Counted from the stretch's first letter, positions 53,056 through 62,678 are shown. The stretch: DNA of 64,000 nucleotides from Oscillospiraceae bacterium (GCA_902788505.1 CADAKH010000017.1:1-64000), one strand, 5' to 3'. The notes: generated from the letters alone by a model not told the origin. Translations and numbers: made by a program.

Positions 53056-53083
53056 TTTGATTCTCCTTTATTCTCGAAAATTA

Positions 53084-53797
53084 TTAAACGTTCTTATTTA
53101 CGATCCTGGTCTCAGCTTCGCCTGTAGCTATATCGATGTAGCGTACAAAGAGAGAAACCTTGTTATCCTCGTTGAGGCTTGTCCATACTTCATTTGTGAA
53201 AGCATCGATGTCGCCCTTGAGTTCAACCTTCTCAGGCTCGCCTTCGAATGAAGGAAGCGGGCTGCCGTCACCCATGTATGTATGGATGAATCTGCCGATT
53301 CCTGCCTTGGGATTTGTGTATGTGAATGTGTGGCGCTCGCATGAAGCAGGATCGCCGTCATCGCTCTTTAAGATAGACATAGCGAAGTTGTATCCGCCGT
53401 TCTCTACGTGCATGATGCCTGAGATTCTGGGGGTGTAGTTCGGAGCATCGTCTTCAAACTCTCTGCCTCTCAAGGACTGCTCGAATGTCATCTGCTTGTC
53501 CATGAGCTCATAGATAGTATCTGTCTGGTCACCGTTTGTAACGATAGTCTTGTTGCCAAGAACTCTTACAGGTGAATAAATGATGAGGTGCGGATCAGTA
53601 AGAAGTGAGGGATCAAAAGCCTCTGTCTTGATACCGTCTTCTGTTGCCGTAAATACACGGTTTCTTGAGTTAACGCTTCTTCCCATGATGAAGTAAGCTG
53701 TGACAGCATACTTTCCGTCATCGGACTTACCGATTACGATTCCTCTTCCGGGATAAGCATTCTCCTTAAGGATCTTACCAAGGTTCTGTGTGATCAT
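53084..53797 (-). CDS. purO: IMP cyclohydrolase, PurO type
   Basis: A 237-residue protein of the PurO family first known from Archaea, which closes FAICAR to IMP in the last step of purine synthesis. The N-terminus 'YPGRGIVIGKSDDGKYAVTAYFIMGRS' and 'SRNRVF' are typical. It lies between purN and the stand-alone formyltransferase and replaces the missing half of PurH. The stop is 28 bases before the next start. Confidence 0.88.
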   Translation of the reverse strand: MITQNLGKILKENAYPGRGIVIGKSDDGKYAVTAYFIMGRSVNSRNRVFTATEDGIKTEAFDPSLLTDPHLIIYSPVRVLGNKTIVTNGDQTDTIYELMDKQMTFEQSLRGREFEDDAPNYTPRISGIMHVENGGYNFAMSILKSDDGDPASCERHTFTYTNPKAGIGRFIHTYMGDGSPLPSFEGEPEKVELKGDIDAFTNEVWTSLNEDNKVSLFVRYIDIATGEAETRIVNKNV

Positions 53798-53825
53798 ATA
53801 TGCACCTCCAAAAATTAATACTGGT

Positions 53826-54446
53826 TTATCTTACGTAACAGATGTTGTTCTCGATTATTACCTTGCCGTCGGCAATAAGTCTTATCGCCTGGGGAAGTAT
53901 CTTCCATTCACATTCTCTCATGATCCTCTGCTGAAGAGTCTCAGGAGTATCATCAGGCAGAACATCGATCGCCTTTTGAAGAAGGATCGGGCCCTCGTCG
54001 TAATTCTCATTTACAAAATGAACTGTCGCACCGGACACTTTCACGCCTTTTGCAAGAGCGGCCTTATGAGGTCTTATTCCGTACATGCCTGCACCGCAGA
54101 ATGAAGGGATAAGTGCCGGATGGATATTAATAATACGGTTCGAATATTTTGATACGATCTTAGGTCCGAGTAAGGAAAGATAACCGGCAAGCACAATAAG
54201 TTCAGCACCGGACTTCTCCACCTCCGAGACGACTTTCTCGTCCCATTCTTCGATGGAAGCGAAATCTTTTCTGGAGACAACAACAGACTTAATGCCGTTA
54301 TCAGCAGCTCTTTCGAGAGCATATGCTTCTTTTGAAGATGACAGGACAAGAGCGATCTCAATATCCTTTAAGATACCGTCTTTTGTGTTATCGATGATGG
54401 CCTGAAGGTTGGTTCCGCCACCAGATACAAAAACTGCGATCTTCAT
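53826..54446 (-). CDS. purN: Phosphoribosylglycinamide formyltransferase PurN
   Basis: A 206-residue folate-dependent GAR transformylase. The nucleotide loop 'VSGGGTNLQAI' is at 7-17, and the catalytic triad N107, H109 ('INIHPALIPSF') and D150 ('NYDEGPIL') is present. It forms the third step of IMP synthesis. Slightly longer than E. coli PurN. Part of the purE-F-N-O cluster. Confidence 0.94.
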   Translation of the reverse strand: MKIAVFVSGGGTNLQAIIDNTKDGILKDIEIALVLSSSKEAYALERAADNGIKSVVVSRKDFASIEEWDEKVVSEVEKSGAELIVLAGYLSLLGPKIVSKYSNRIINIHPALIPSFCGAGMYGIRPHKAALAKGVKVSGATVHFVNENYDEGPILLQKAIDVLPDDTPETLQQRIMRECEWKILPQAIRLIADGKVIIENNICYVR

Positions 54447-54460
54447 TAATATGTCCCCTA

Positions 54461-55867
54461 TCAGTTGTATTTTACTTTGTGAACTGACTCTTCATCGTCC
54501 TCAGGCTTGCCTGCGATGAAGTTGCCGTCGAAGCATGCGGAGCAAACACCGCAGTCGATCGTGTTGAGTGATGCTCTGAGAGAATCAAGGCTGATATAAG
54601 CAAGTGAATCAGCACCGATCATGTCTCTGATCTCTTCAACTGTCTTTGTGCTTGCGGGGAGCTCTGTCTCAGAAGAAGCGTTTACACCGTAGCAGCATCC
54701 GAACTTAACCGGCGGAGAAGCAAGTCTTACGTGAACTTCCTTGGCACCGTTCTCTCTTAAGAATGAGATGATGTGTTTTGTTGTAGTACCTCTTACGAGA
54801 GAGTCGTCAACGATTGCGATCCTCTTGTCCTTGATGGCAGTTCTTAATGCGGCGAACTTCATGCGTACTGCGAGTTCTCTCTGCTGCTGTGTGCTCTTTA
54901 TGAACGTTCTGCCTACATATCTGTTCTTGAGGAGACCTGCGCCGTACTGGACTCCGAGTCCTGCTGCATAACCTTCTGCAGCTGCGTTACCTGAGTCAGG
55001 TGCGCCGATTACGAGATCGACATCTGCAGGGCTCTCCTTTGCAAGAGCCATACCAACTCTGTATCTCGAATCGAAGATGGACATCTTGTCAATCACGGAG
55101 TCAGGTCTTGCAACGTATACATACTCGAAAACACAGACCTTTCCGTCCTTCTTTTCGGCAGATGCATCGTACTTGATCGAGCTCATACCGTCCTTGGAGA
55201 TCGTGATGATCTCGCCGGGCTCGAAATCTCTTATGGTCTCACAGCCGATAGCATCAAGTGCGCATGACTCTGAAGAAATATAATACTTGTCACCGAGCTT
55301 ACCGAGGATCAAAGGCCTTAAGCCATAGGGATCTCTAACGCCGATGAGCTTGTCTTCAGTCATGAAGATCATTGCATAAACACCGTGGATCTCCTTCATT
55401 GTCTCAAGGATGGCATGCTCGCAGTCTTCTGTTCTAATCCTGTTGCGTGAGAAAAGTGAGAGAATGATCTCTGAATCTGTATTTGTCTGGAAGATGGCAC
55501 CCTGATCTTTGAGTTCGTCTCTGATCTTATTCGCATTCATGATCACTGAATCAGATGTGAGCGCGATGCTTCCTACTCTGGACTTGATGGAAATAGGCTG
55601 GATAGCGTCTGTGCCGCTTTCTCTGGGAGAACCGCCTCTTGCATGTCCGATGGCACATGTACCTGTAAGAGCTGATAGTGTTACTTCATCAAAAACATCG
55701 GTTACAAGACCGGGAGCCTTATGTACGAGGAAAGTACCGTCGTCATTAACTGCGATACCTGCAGATTCCTGACCTCTGTGCTGCAATGAGAAAATACCGT
55801 AGTAAGTATCCCTCGTTACATCCTGCTTACTGCCTTTGATGTCATAACATCCGAAAACTCCGCTCAT
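54461..55867 (-). CDS. purF: PurF-like amidophosphoribosyltransferase with degenerate glutaminase site
   Basis: A 468-residue protein with the PurF two-domain layout. The phosphoribosyltransferase half is intact: 'IAIVDDSLVRGTT' (near 350-362) and the cysteines expected for an iron-sulfur cluster ('VCVFEYVY', 'FGCCYGV', 'CGVCSAC'). The glutaminase half is not. The nucleophile Cys expected after the initiator Met is Ser2 ('MSGVFG', codon AGC). The 'RYST.G' motif reads 'RGGSPRESG' (77-85), and 'AHNGN' reads 'LTSDS' (103-107). 'LQHRGQESAGIA' is kept. It may use free ammonia or need a partner. No second purF is in the window. Confidence 0.88.
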   Translation of the reverse strand: MSGVFGCYDIKGSKQDVTRDTYYGIFSLQHRGQESAGIAVNDDGTFLVHKAPGLVTDVFDEVTLSALTGTCAIGHARGGSPRESGTDAIQPISIKSRVGSIALTSDSVIMNANKIRDELKDQGAIFQTNTDSEIILSLFSRNRIRTEDCEHAILETMKEIHGVYAMIFMTEDKLIGVRDPYGLRPLILGKLGDKYYISSESCALDAIGCETIRDFEPGEIITISKDGMSSIKYDASAEKKDGKVCVFEYVYVARPDSVIDKMSIFDSRYRVGMALAKESPADVDLVIGAPDSGNAAAEGYAAGLGVQYGAGLLKNRYVGRTFIKSTQQQRELAVRMKFAALRTAIKDKRIAIVDDSLVRGTTTKHIISFLRENGAKEVHVRLASPPVKFGCCYGVNASSETELPASTKTVEEIRDMIGADSLAYISLDSLRASLNTIDCGVCSACFDGNFIAGKPEDDEESVHKVKYN

Positions 55868-55925
55868 GTGCTTGTTTCCATCCTTTGTATAAATTGTTCT
55901 ATGTTAAGGGACAACCCCTAAAACC

Positions 55926-56432
55926 TTAATTCATCTCAGCGATCTTCTGCTGAAGTCTTGCATCTCTCTCCTCAACCGAGGAAGCGAGACCGGCTTTGTA
56001 ATCCTTGATCTTCTGCATAAGTTCAGGATCAGCGATAGCGAGCATCTGGCAGGCAAGGATCGCTGCGTTGGATCCGCCGTCTATAGCTACCGTTGCAACC
56101 GGGATACCTGTAGGCATCTGAACAGTCGCATAAAGAGCATCCACACCCGCAAGAGCACCGCCCTTGCAAGGAACTCCGATGACAGGAAGTGCAGTATTTG
56201 CTGCGAGAACACCGCCTAAATGTGCTGCAAGACCGGCTGCCGCGATAATTACCTTGAATCCTTCTGCTTCAGCGCCTCTTGCAAGAGACATAGCCTTATT
56301 GGGAGTTCTGTGGGCAGAAGCAACTGTTGCCTTGAAGCCGACGCCGAACTTGTTAAGCATCTTAAAGCAGCCTTCCATTACGGGAAAATCTGAATCGGAA
56401 CCCATTACCACAAGAACTTTAGCATCTGACAT
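55926..56432 (-). CDS. purE: N5-carboxyaminoimidazole ribonucleotide mutase PurE
   Basis: A 168-residue class I PurE that converts N5-CAIR to CAIR. Motifs: 'GSDSDFPVM' (11-19), 'SAHRTP' (39-44), 'AHLGGVLAANTALPVIGVP' (near 70-88). The usual 'GAGGAAHLPG' reads 'AAAGLAAHLGG', a variant that keeps the histidine. No purK is in the window. The start is 34 bases after capA, with no room for a purine riboswitch, so the pur genes may be co-transcribed with capA. Confidence 0.93.
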   Translation of the reverse strand: MSDAKVLVVMGSDSDFPVMEGCFKMLNKFGVGFKATVASAHRTPNKAMSLARGAEAEGFKVIIAAAGLAAHLGGVLAANTALPVIGVPCKGGALAGVDALYATVQMPTGIPVATVAIDGGSNAAILACQMLAIADPELMQKIKDYKAGLASSVEERDARLQQKIAEMN

Positions 56433-56466
56433 AACCGTTACCTGCCTTATAAAATATTAATGGGCG

Positions 56467-57624
56467 TCACTCGTCGCCCTGCGCCCATTCCAGACGCTCC
56501 ATAACCCTGAAGTAGTCTTCAGACTCCCATTCGTAAGGCATGGGACAGAAGTCATTTCCGGGTCTCGTTGAAGTCTGAGAATAAGGAAAAACCCTCAGTC
56601 TATAGTCTACGCATTCAGAGCCTGCCGAGTCCATAATAAAATCGCATTGAATTATTACAGAATCAGGGTCTGTTAATGAGTAATTTCCACCAAAACAAAA
56701 GTTCGAGAGCGAATAGAAGATGTAGTGGCCGTTATACTTTTCGATAGGCTGGAGGCGGTGCGGGTGTGTTCCGACCACGATATCAACGCCGTAATCATCG
56801 ATAAGTGCGTGTGCTATCTTCTTCTGTCTGTCAGTAGGTTCGTATGTTCCCTCAGCTCCGAAATGGCATGAAGCGATGATGATCACTGCTCCCTGCTCCC
56901 TGAGCTTTGCAATGATGCCGGAAACATCGGAGGCATTGGTGTCATTTCCCAGACCTACCATACCGATAACGATACCCTTGTCTGTCGTAAATGTAGCTCC
57001 GAAATGGTCATCACTCCAGATAATGCCGTATTCATCAAGGTAATCTCTTGTATCCTGAAGTCCGTCTTCCCAGAAATCCATGGTATGGTTATTGGCAATG
57101 TTTACTGCCTCAATACCTGCTAATGTAAGCATCTCAAGATTTTCGGGGTCCATGCGGAAGATGTACTGGTTATTCTTGTGTCCAGTTCTCTCAGTAACGG
57201 GGTTCTCAAGGTTAACAAGAGTCAAGTCGTCACTTTTGAAAAGCTCAGCGCAATTCTGGAAGCAGTACTCCATATCACCGTCTACAGTCGAATCGAAAAG
57301 CTTATTGGATGACCTGTAATCCTGTGTCAGAGTGCAGTCACCTGTAAAAGATACCGTTACCACACGGTCTTCAGGCATAAGTGTCGGTGCAGGCGTGGGA
57401 GTCTCTGTCGGAGTAGGAGTCTCGGTAGGATCAGTTGATACCGTCTCAAGCATCATGGTCGTGGCAGCGGACTGCTCGATCTCAGTACTGATAGTAGTCG
57501 TGGGGGTCTCAGAAGAATCACCGGGTTCATCACCGGAGCAGGCAGCTATACCTATGGAAAGACCTGCAATCAGGATCATTGCCGAAATGAACTTCAATGT
57601 GCCGCGATTACCGGAATTAGCCAC
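56467..57624 (-). CDS. CapA-family lipoprotein (predicted metallophosphoesterase-like)
   Basis: A 385-residue protein with an N-terminal signal and lipobox 'IAAC' (C29), then a Thr/Pro-rich stalk (about 35-85) and a CapA domain: 'VSFTGDCTL', 'TLVNLENPVT', 'NIANNHTMDFWEDGLQDT', 'GTHPHRLQPIEKYNG'. These match the metal-ligand motifs of the calcineurin-like fold. CapA proteins are linked to poly-gamma-glutamate capsules, but many stand-alone members have unknown substrates; no capBC is here. The start is GTG at 57624, chosen because it gives a complete signal peptide. Confidence 0.85.
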   Translation of the reverse strand: MANSGNRGTLKFISAMILIAGLSIGIAACSGDEPGDSSETPTTTISTEIEQSAATTMMLETVSTDPTETPTPTETPTPAPTLMPEDRVVTVSFTGDCTLTQDYRSSNKLFDSTVDGDMEYCFQNCAELFKSDDLTLVNLENPVTERTGHKNNQYIFRMDPENLEMLTLAGIEAVNIANNHTMDFWEDGLQDTRDYLDEYGIIWSDDHFGATFTTDKGIVIGMVGLGNDTNASDVSGIIAKLREQGAVIIIASCHFGAEGTYEPTDRQKKIAHALIDDYGVDIVVGTHPHRLQPIEKYNGHYIFYSLSNFCFGGNYSLTDPDSVIIQCDFIMDSAGSECVDYRLRVFPYSQTSTRPGNDFCPMPYEWESEDYFRVMERLEWAQGDE

Positions 57625-57642
57625 TTACAGTATCTGCCTTTC

Positions 57643-57673
57643 AAAAAATTAGAAATGCCGACTTTCAGCCGGC
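57643..57673 (-). terminator. Terminator of the glycogen operon
   Basis: GCCGAC (57657-57662) and GCCGGC (57668-57673) form a stem with one G-T pair; on the minus strand ATTTCTAATTTTTT follows. A TATAAT box (minus strand) overlaps just upstream of the stem and may start capA-pur transcription. Confidence 0.6.
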
Positions 57674-57725
57674 AAATAAATTATATCAATCTTTCAGAGA
57701 ATTAATATAAAAAAATATGGATATT

Positions 57726-59864
57726 TTAGAACAGCAGAAAGGCTGTTCCGAAAGGCTTGATGCCGACTTTTCTGGTGCCGCCGAGAATACCGCCCAGGAT
57801 AAACTGCTCTGACAGCGGATGGATAACACCGTCATCTTTTGAAGCTGCGCAGGCAAAATCACCGTAGTTCTCGCTGACGTCGACATATACAGGCATATCT
57901 GATCTGTTCATCACAAAGACCACTGCCCTGCTGCCGGAAGTCTCTTTGCCGAAGGCATCTCGGCCTTCTTTAAGATATCTGACAAATGCAAATGTACCGC
58001 CTTCAGCCATCAGGGTCTTATAGTAACCTGTCCTGAGACAACCGTTCTCAGTCCTTATCCTTGCTATACGCCTGAAATAAGCGAGCGAATCCTGCTGTTT
58101 CTTATCAAGTCTGTTCCAAGGGTAAGTGCGTCTGTTAAAAGGATCCTTATATCCTTCCATCAGGATCTCATCGCCATAATAAACACAGGATGCACCTATG
58201 TAGCATGTCTGGAAGGCAAAAGCCATCCTGGCAAGGGATGAGACCACATCATAGTACTTGGCATCAACTTTAAAGCCACGCTGGATATCCCTGTCATCTG
58301 TATCTTCAGGTCTGGAGAGCATTGTCATTATGCGGGGAACGTCGTGTGATGACACAAGGTTCATCATCGCATAATAAGCCTCCTGCGGATAACGCTCACG
58401 GAAACCTTCAAATCTCGTGTCAGCAATATCGGCATCTATATATCCGCATAGGAAATCCAGAAGGATATGCCTGAATGTATATCCCATAACGGAATCGTGT
58501 GTGTTACCGAGCATGAAGTCACGGTATGAGCCGTAGCTGCACTTATTGGAAGCATCTTCCCATACTTCGCCTATAACGGCTCCATCACCTTCCGTCTTCT
58601 CCTTGATAGTCTTCCTCATCTGTCTTATGAAGCTGTCGGGAAGCTCATCTGATACATCAAGTCTGAAGCCGGATGCTCCCCTTGACGTCCATGTATCAAC
58701 TACTCCGTCTTTACCGAAGATGAACCGGCGGTATGCAAGATCGTCTTCATTGATATTCGGAAGATCCGGAAATCCCCACCATGAATCGTACCCGACAGAA
58801 CCGTCCTGATTCCTGAAAAAGTTATACCATGTGCGGTAACGGCTCTCACAGCCTTCATTAAACGCCTTGTAGGCGCCTACGCCGTCGTATCTGTCAAACT
58901 TGTTGAAATATCTTGAATCGGCCCCCGTGTGGCTGAATACGCCGTCAAGGATAATCTTAATGCCCTTTTCCCTGCAGGCATTCTGAAGGCTCATGAAAGC
59001 ACTTGTTCCGCCAAGTATGGGATCAACATTAAGATAATCAGCCGTGTCATATCTGTGTGATGACCTTGCTTCAAAGATCGGGTTAAGATAAAGGACATTG
59101 ATCCCGAGTTCTTTAAGATAGTCAAGTTTCTCCTCGATTCCCTTAAGGCTTCCGCCATAGAAATCACATGCGAGATATCCTGTTTCGGGTTTACCCTTTG
59201 TATCGACATCCTCATTCCAGTCCTTGTGATAGATGCGCTCCTTCCGGTCATCAGTGCCCGCCATCTTCTCAAAATCAAATGAAGAGTCTCTGGAGAACCT
59301 GTCCGGAAAGATCTGGTACATCATCGCACCTTTAAGGAAATCAGGTGTCTTAAATTCTTTGTTATATACGGTTATCTGGAATGCATAAGGATACTTATCC
59401 TCATTGGCGCCGACTCTCGGAGGCTCGGTATATAAAGTGCCTTCACCGTCCGGTGTATCCATTCCCGCGCCATAATACAGCGTTATCTGCGGTGCCATCT
59501 CTCCGCTGTCGTTATCGGCAAACTTTTTGAATCCGTCAGGAAGATCTTCCAGGTCTCCCGGAACATTAAACCTGAACCAGTAAAACAACAGTGAAGCTTC
59601 TGACGGAAGCATAAGGTCAACATAATATCTGCAGGAACCGGACAGCGAATGCATCGGCTCCTCATGATATGAAAAAGTATAAAGTCCGTATGTGTAGCAG
59701 AACGTTACATTGGAAGCTTCTCTAAAGCAGTCGAAAAAGATCTCGACATCGGAGGCTTCTGGCCTTGCGCCAAACGGCAGTCTGTACTCAGGAAGGCGCG
59801 ATGCATGCATGCACCGCGCCTTGTTTGAACTGTTTGAATCCTTCTGAGTCTTCGAAGAAGGCAT
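57726..59864 (-). CDS. GH13 alpha-amylase family enzyme (neopullulanase/cyclomaltodextrinase-like)
   Basis: A 712-residue glycoside hydrolase. An N-terminal sheet domain (about 25-170) precedes the barrel, which begins 'GAMMYQIFPDRFSRD'. The conserved GH13 regions are seen: 'DGVFSHTG', 'GFRLDVSDEL' (nucleophile Asp near 401), 'VIGEVWED' (acid Glu near 433) and 'SSHDVPR' (Asp near 505). The N-terminal domain plus 'YQIFPDRF' are typical of enzymes that hydrolyse cyclodextrins, pullulan or glycogen-derived dextrins. No signal peptide, so it acts in the cytoplasm. It shares one base with the end of glgA and is the last gene of the glycogen operon. Confidence 0.9.
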   Translation of the reverse strand: MPSSKTQKDSNSSNKARCMHASRLPEYRLPFGARPEASDVEIFFDCFREASNVTFCYTYGLYTFSYHEEPMHSLSGSCRYYVDLMLPSEASLLFYWFRFNVPGDLEDLPDGFKKFADNDSGEMAPQITLYYGAGMDTPDGEGTLYTEPPRVGANEDKYPYAFQITVYNKEFKTPDFLKGAMMYQIFPDRFSRDSSFDFEKMAGTDDRKERIYHKDWNEDVDTKGKPETGYLACDFYGGSLKGIEEKLDYLKELGINVLYLNPIFEARSSHRYDTADYLNVDPILGGTSAFMSLQNACREKGIKIILDGVFSHTGADSRYFNKFDRYDGVGAYKAFNEGCESRYRTWYNFFRNQDGSVGYDSWWGFPDLPNINEDDLAYRRFIFGKDGVVDTWTSRGASGFRLDVSDELPDSFIRQMRKTIKEKTEGDGAVIGEVWEDASNKCSYGSYRDFMLGNTHDSVMGYTFRHILLDFLCGYIDADIADTRFEGFRERYPQEAYYAMMNLVSSHDVPRIMTMLSRPEDTDDRDIQRGFKVDAKYYDVVSSLARMAFAFQTCYIGASCVYYGDEILMEGYKDPFNRRTYPWNRLDKKQQDSLAYFRRIARIRTENGCLRTGYYKTLMAEGGTFAFVRYLKEGRDAFGKETSGSRAVVFVMNRSDMPVYVDVSENYGDFACAASKDDGVIHPLSEQFILGGILGGTRKVGIKPFGTAFLLF

Positions 59865-61546
59865 CAGTCTTTCTTCTCCTTCTCTTCAGGCTTCTTATCT
59901 TCAGCCTTTGCTTCTGCAGGTTTTGCCGGCTTCTTTGAAGCAGTTTTTTTTGCTGCCGCCTTTTTGGCAGGAGATTTCTTTGCGGGTGCCTTCTTTTCGG
60001 CTGGCTTCTTCTCTGCTGAAGCAGCCTTCTTCTCGGCGGGTTCCTTCTTAGCTTCCTTGGCAGGTGCTTCAGGTTTTTCCTCGATTCTCGGAATTCCCGT
60101 GATCAGTGAATAGAGACCTGCATACTCACCGGCGCTCTTCTTCCAAGAGTAATCACCCTTCATACCTGCTTCAATGATCTTGTCCCATACATCCTTGTGA
60201 TGACGGTAGATGTCTGCCGCATACTTTGTAACGAACAGGAATTCGTGAGCATTGATATTGGCAAATGAGAATCCGTTGCCCTCGCCTGTATATTCGTTAT
60301 AAGGAGTTACAGTGTCCTTAAGTCCGCCTGTCTCTCTAACTACCGGAACCGAACCGTATGCCATGGAGCAGAGCTGTGAAAGACCGCAGGGCTCAAAGAT
60401 ACTCGGCATAAGGAAGATATCGGATGCAGCATAGATAGTATGTGCAAGTCCACTGTCGAAATCGATGCACGCGCACATCTTGCCGGGGTTACGGTTTGCG
60501 ATATCAACAAGTGCTCTCTCATAGTACGGATCGCCCGTACCGAGTATTACTACCTGCATTCCGTCATAGAGCATCTCTTCCAGTACATAGAGAAGGAGAT
60601 CCAATCCCTTCTGGTCTACAAGTCTTGAGATCATTGCGCAAAGAGGCGCACCGGGATTAACTTCAAGGTTAAGCTGTTCCTGTAGTGACTTCTTGCAGAC
60701 AGCCTTACCTTCCTTGTAATTCTTGATTGAATACTTCATCGGGATCTTATCGTCCTTTGACGGATCGTATTCCAGCTCGTTCATGCCGTTGATAATGCCC
60801 GATACTTTGTACGCATACTTCTGCAAAGTATAGTTGAGACCTTCACCGTAATAATCGGTCATGATCTCATAAGCATATGTAGGAGATACGGTCGTAACGG
60901 AATTCGAGAAAACGATACCGGCCTTCATGAAGTTGATGGCTTTATCCTTAATGCAGAAATCCTCTCTGAGATAATCATCGGGAAGATCGAGCATTTCTCT
61001 TACGACATCGATCGAATGAACACCCTGATACTTCAGGTTGTGGATAGTGTAAACCGTCTGTACATTGGTGTGGTAACCGTTCTTCTTGAAGTGGCAGTCA
61101 AGGAGCATCGGCATCATACCGGTCTGCCAGTCATTGCAGTGGAGGACATTAGGCTCAAAGTCCATAAAGTCACCCATGAAATCAAGTACTGCTCTCTGAT
61201 AGAAGCAATAACGCTCGATATCGAAAACATAATCAACATAGATCTGATCAAAGTTGAAATAGTATTCGTTATCGATGAAATAGAATACGACGCCGTTTAC
61301 TTCAAGCGAGAAAAGTCCGGCATAAAGCGAACGCCATCCCATATGTACCATCTTCCAGCCAAGGAAGTGAAGCTTATCACTGTACTTCACTTTGATCTTC
61401 CTGTAGAGCGGAATGATGACTCTGGCATCTACTCCCTGCTTGTTAAGTTCTACCGGCAGACTTCCTACAACATCTGCAAGGCCGCCGACTTTAACGAACG
61501 GACTGCACTCGGATGATGCGAACAATACTTTGATATTCTTTTCCAT
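59864..61546 (-). CDS. glgA: Glycogen synthase GlgA with lysine/alanine-rich tail
   Basis: A GT5 glucosyltransferase that extends alpha-1,4-glucan from ADP-glucose. The N-terminal 'KVGGLADVVGSLP' (18-30) and C-terminal 'EPCGLSQLCSMAYGSVPVVRETGGL' with E as the general catalytic region are present. The usual enzyme ends near residue 480. Here about 70 further residues follow, made of Lys, Ala, Pro and Glu ('EKKPAEKKAPAKKSPAKKAAAKK'-like), a histone-H1-type disordered tail. Its job is unknown; binding of glycogen, enzymes or nucleic acid are possible. Two bases separate it from glgD. Confidence 0.94.
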   Translation of the reverse strand: MEKNIKVLFASSECSPFVKVGGLADVVGSLPVELNKQGVDARVIIPLYRKIKVKYSDKLHFLGWKMVHMGWRSLYAGLFSLEVNGVVFYFIDNEYYFNFDQIYVDYVFDIERYCFYQRAVLDFMGDFMDFEPNVLHCNDWQTGMMPMLLDCHFKKNGYHTNVQTVYTIHNLKYQGVHSIDVVREMLDLPDDYLREDFCIKDKAINFMKAGIVFSNSVTTVSPTYAYEIMTDYYGEGLNYTLQKYAYKVSGIINGMNELEYDPSKDDKIPMKYSIKNYKEGKAVCKKSLQEQLNLEVNPGAPLCAMISRLVDQKGLDLLLYVLEEMLYDGMQVVILGTGDPYYERALVDIANRNPGKMCACIDFDSGLAHTIYAASDIFLMPSIFEPCGLSQLCSMAYGSVPVVRETGGLKDTVTPYNEYTGEGNGFSFANINAHEFLFVTKYAADIYRHHKDVWDKIIEAGMKGDYSWKKSAGEYAGLYSLITGIPRIEEKPEAPAKEAKKEPAEKKAASAEKKPAEKKAPAKKSPAKKAAAKKTASKKPAKPAEAKAEDKKPEEKEKKD

Positions 61547-61548
61547 AA

Positions 61549-62658
61549 TCAGATACCTGCTCCTTTTCCTATAACAATAGGATAGTCGGGATGTCCGACA
61601 AGTCTTACACCCGGTCTTACAAATGCATTCTTATCAAGGATTACATTCTCAAGATGGCAGTTCTCGGAAATGTGAACATCCTGCATGATAACGCAATTCT
61701 TGATCGTTGTATTCTTTGCAATCGTAACACTTCTGAAAATAACTGAACTTTCAACCTTGCCGTAGATCCTGCAACCGTCTGATACGATCGAATCGCTCAT
61801 CTCGGCATTGTCAAAGTAAAGTGTCGGAGCCTCGTCCTTAACCTTTGTATATATAGGCTTACCGCTCCAGAAAAGGTCATTTCTGACAGAATCAGTAAGA
61901 AGAGACATCGATGAATTGAAGTAGCTCTGAACATTGTTGATCCTGAGGACAACACCTGCATACTCGAATCCGTGAACCTTGAATTCATCGAACATCTTGA
62001 CGATGGAATGGATACCGAAATGGCTCTGGCCATGTGCCATCTGGCGTGCAAGGATATCGATCAGGAGATCTCTTCTGAGGCAGAGAATACCGAGTGAGCA
62101 TCTCTGTGAAGTAGCCTTGGCGGGATTGTAGAGCATATCCCTTACAAAGCCGTCATCATCGATATCAAGGATATAGGAAGGATTGCCGTACTTTGTGCCG
62201 TCACGGTTATACATAACGGAGATATCAGCACCTGATTCCTCATGAGACTTGATAAACGCATCAAATGTCGTGTTGAAGATAACGTTAGCACCTGCAACGA
62301 TAACATAAGGAGTTCTGGACTGTCTTAAGAAATCGATAACGCCCGTAAGCTCCTCATCGGAATTGATGTTTGTAGCTTCGGAGTTTACGTAAGGCGGCAG
62401 GATATGAAGACCGTCATTCTTTCTGTCCAAAGACCATGCACCACCTGTTCCGAGATGGTCCATAAGTGACTTGTACTTGTTGTATGTGAGAAGTCCGACA
62501 TTCTTCACGCCGGAGTTAACCATGTTGGAGAGCATGAAGTCAATGATCCTGTATCTTCCGCCGAAAGGCATAGCGGAAAGCGCACGAGGATTGGAGAGCT
62601 CTCCAAGAGATATCTTTTTGTTGTCGGCTAAGATAAGCCCCATTGCATTATTAAACAT
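61549..62658 (-). CDS. glgD: GlgD, regulatory-type subunit of ADP-glucose pyrophosphorylase
   Basis: A 369-residue relative of GlgC. The substrate loop 'GGxGxRL' of GlgC is replaced by 'LADNKKISLGELSNPRALS', and the conserved pyrophosphate-binding residues are lost, as in known GlgD proteins, which are catalytically weak and activate GlgC. The C-terminal left-handed beta-helix ('CRIYGKVESSVIFRSVTIAKNTTI') is present. It follows glgC by 20 bases. Confidence 0.93.
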   Translation of the reverse strand: MFNNAMGLILADNKKISLGELSNPRALSAMPFGGRYRIIDFMLSNMVNSGVKNVGLLTYNKYKSLMDHLGTGGAWSLDRKNDGLHILPPYVNSEATNINSDEELTGVIDFLRQSRTPYVIVAGANVIFNTTFDAFIKSHEESGADISVMYNRDGTKYGNPSYILDIDDDGFVRDMLYNPAKATSQRCSLGILCLRRDLLIDILARQMAHGQSHFGIHSIVKMFDEFKVHGFEYAGVVLRINNVQSYFNSSMSLLTDSVRNDLFWSGKPIYTKVKDEAPTLYFDNAEMSDSIVSDGCRIYGKVESSVIFRSVTIAKNTTIKNCVIMQDVHISENCHLENVILDKNAFVRPGVRLVGHPDYPIVIGKGAGI

Positions 62659-62678
62659 ATATCTTAATCTCCTTTACC

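Noticed and set aside
56433..56466. Purine or PRPP riboswitch ahead of purE
   Set aside because: Only 34 bases separate capA and purE, too short for any known purine-related riboswitch.
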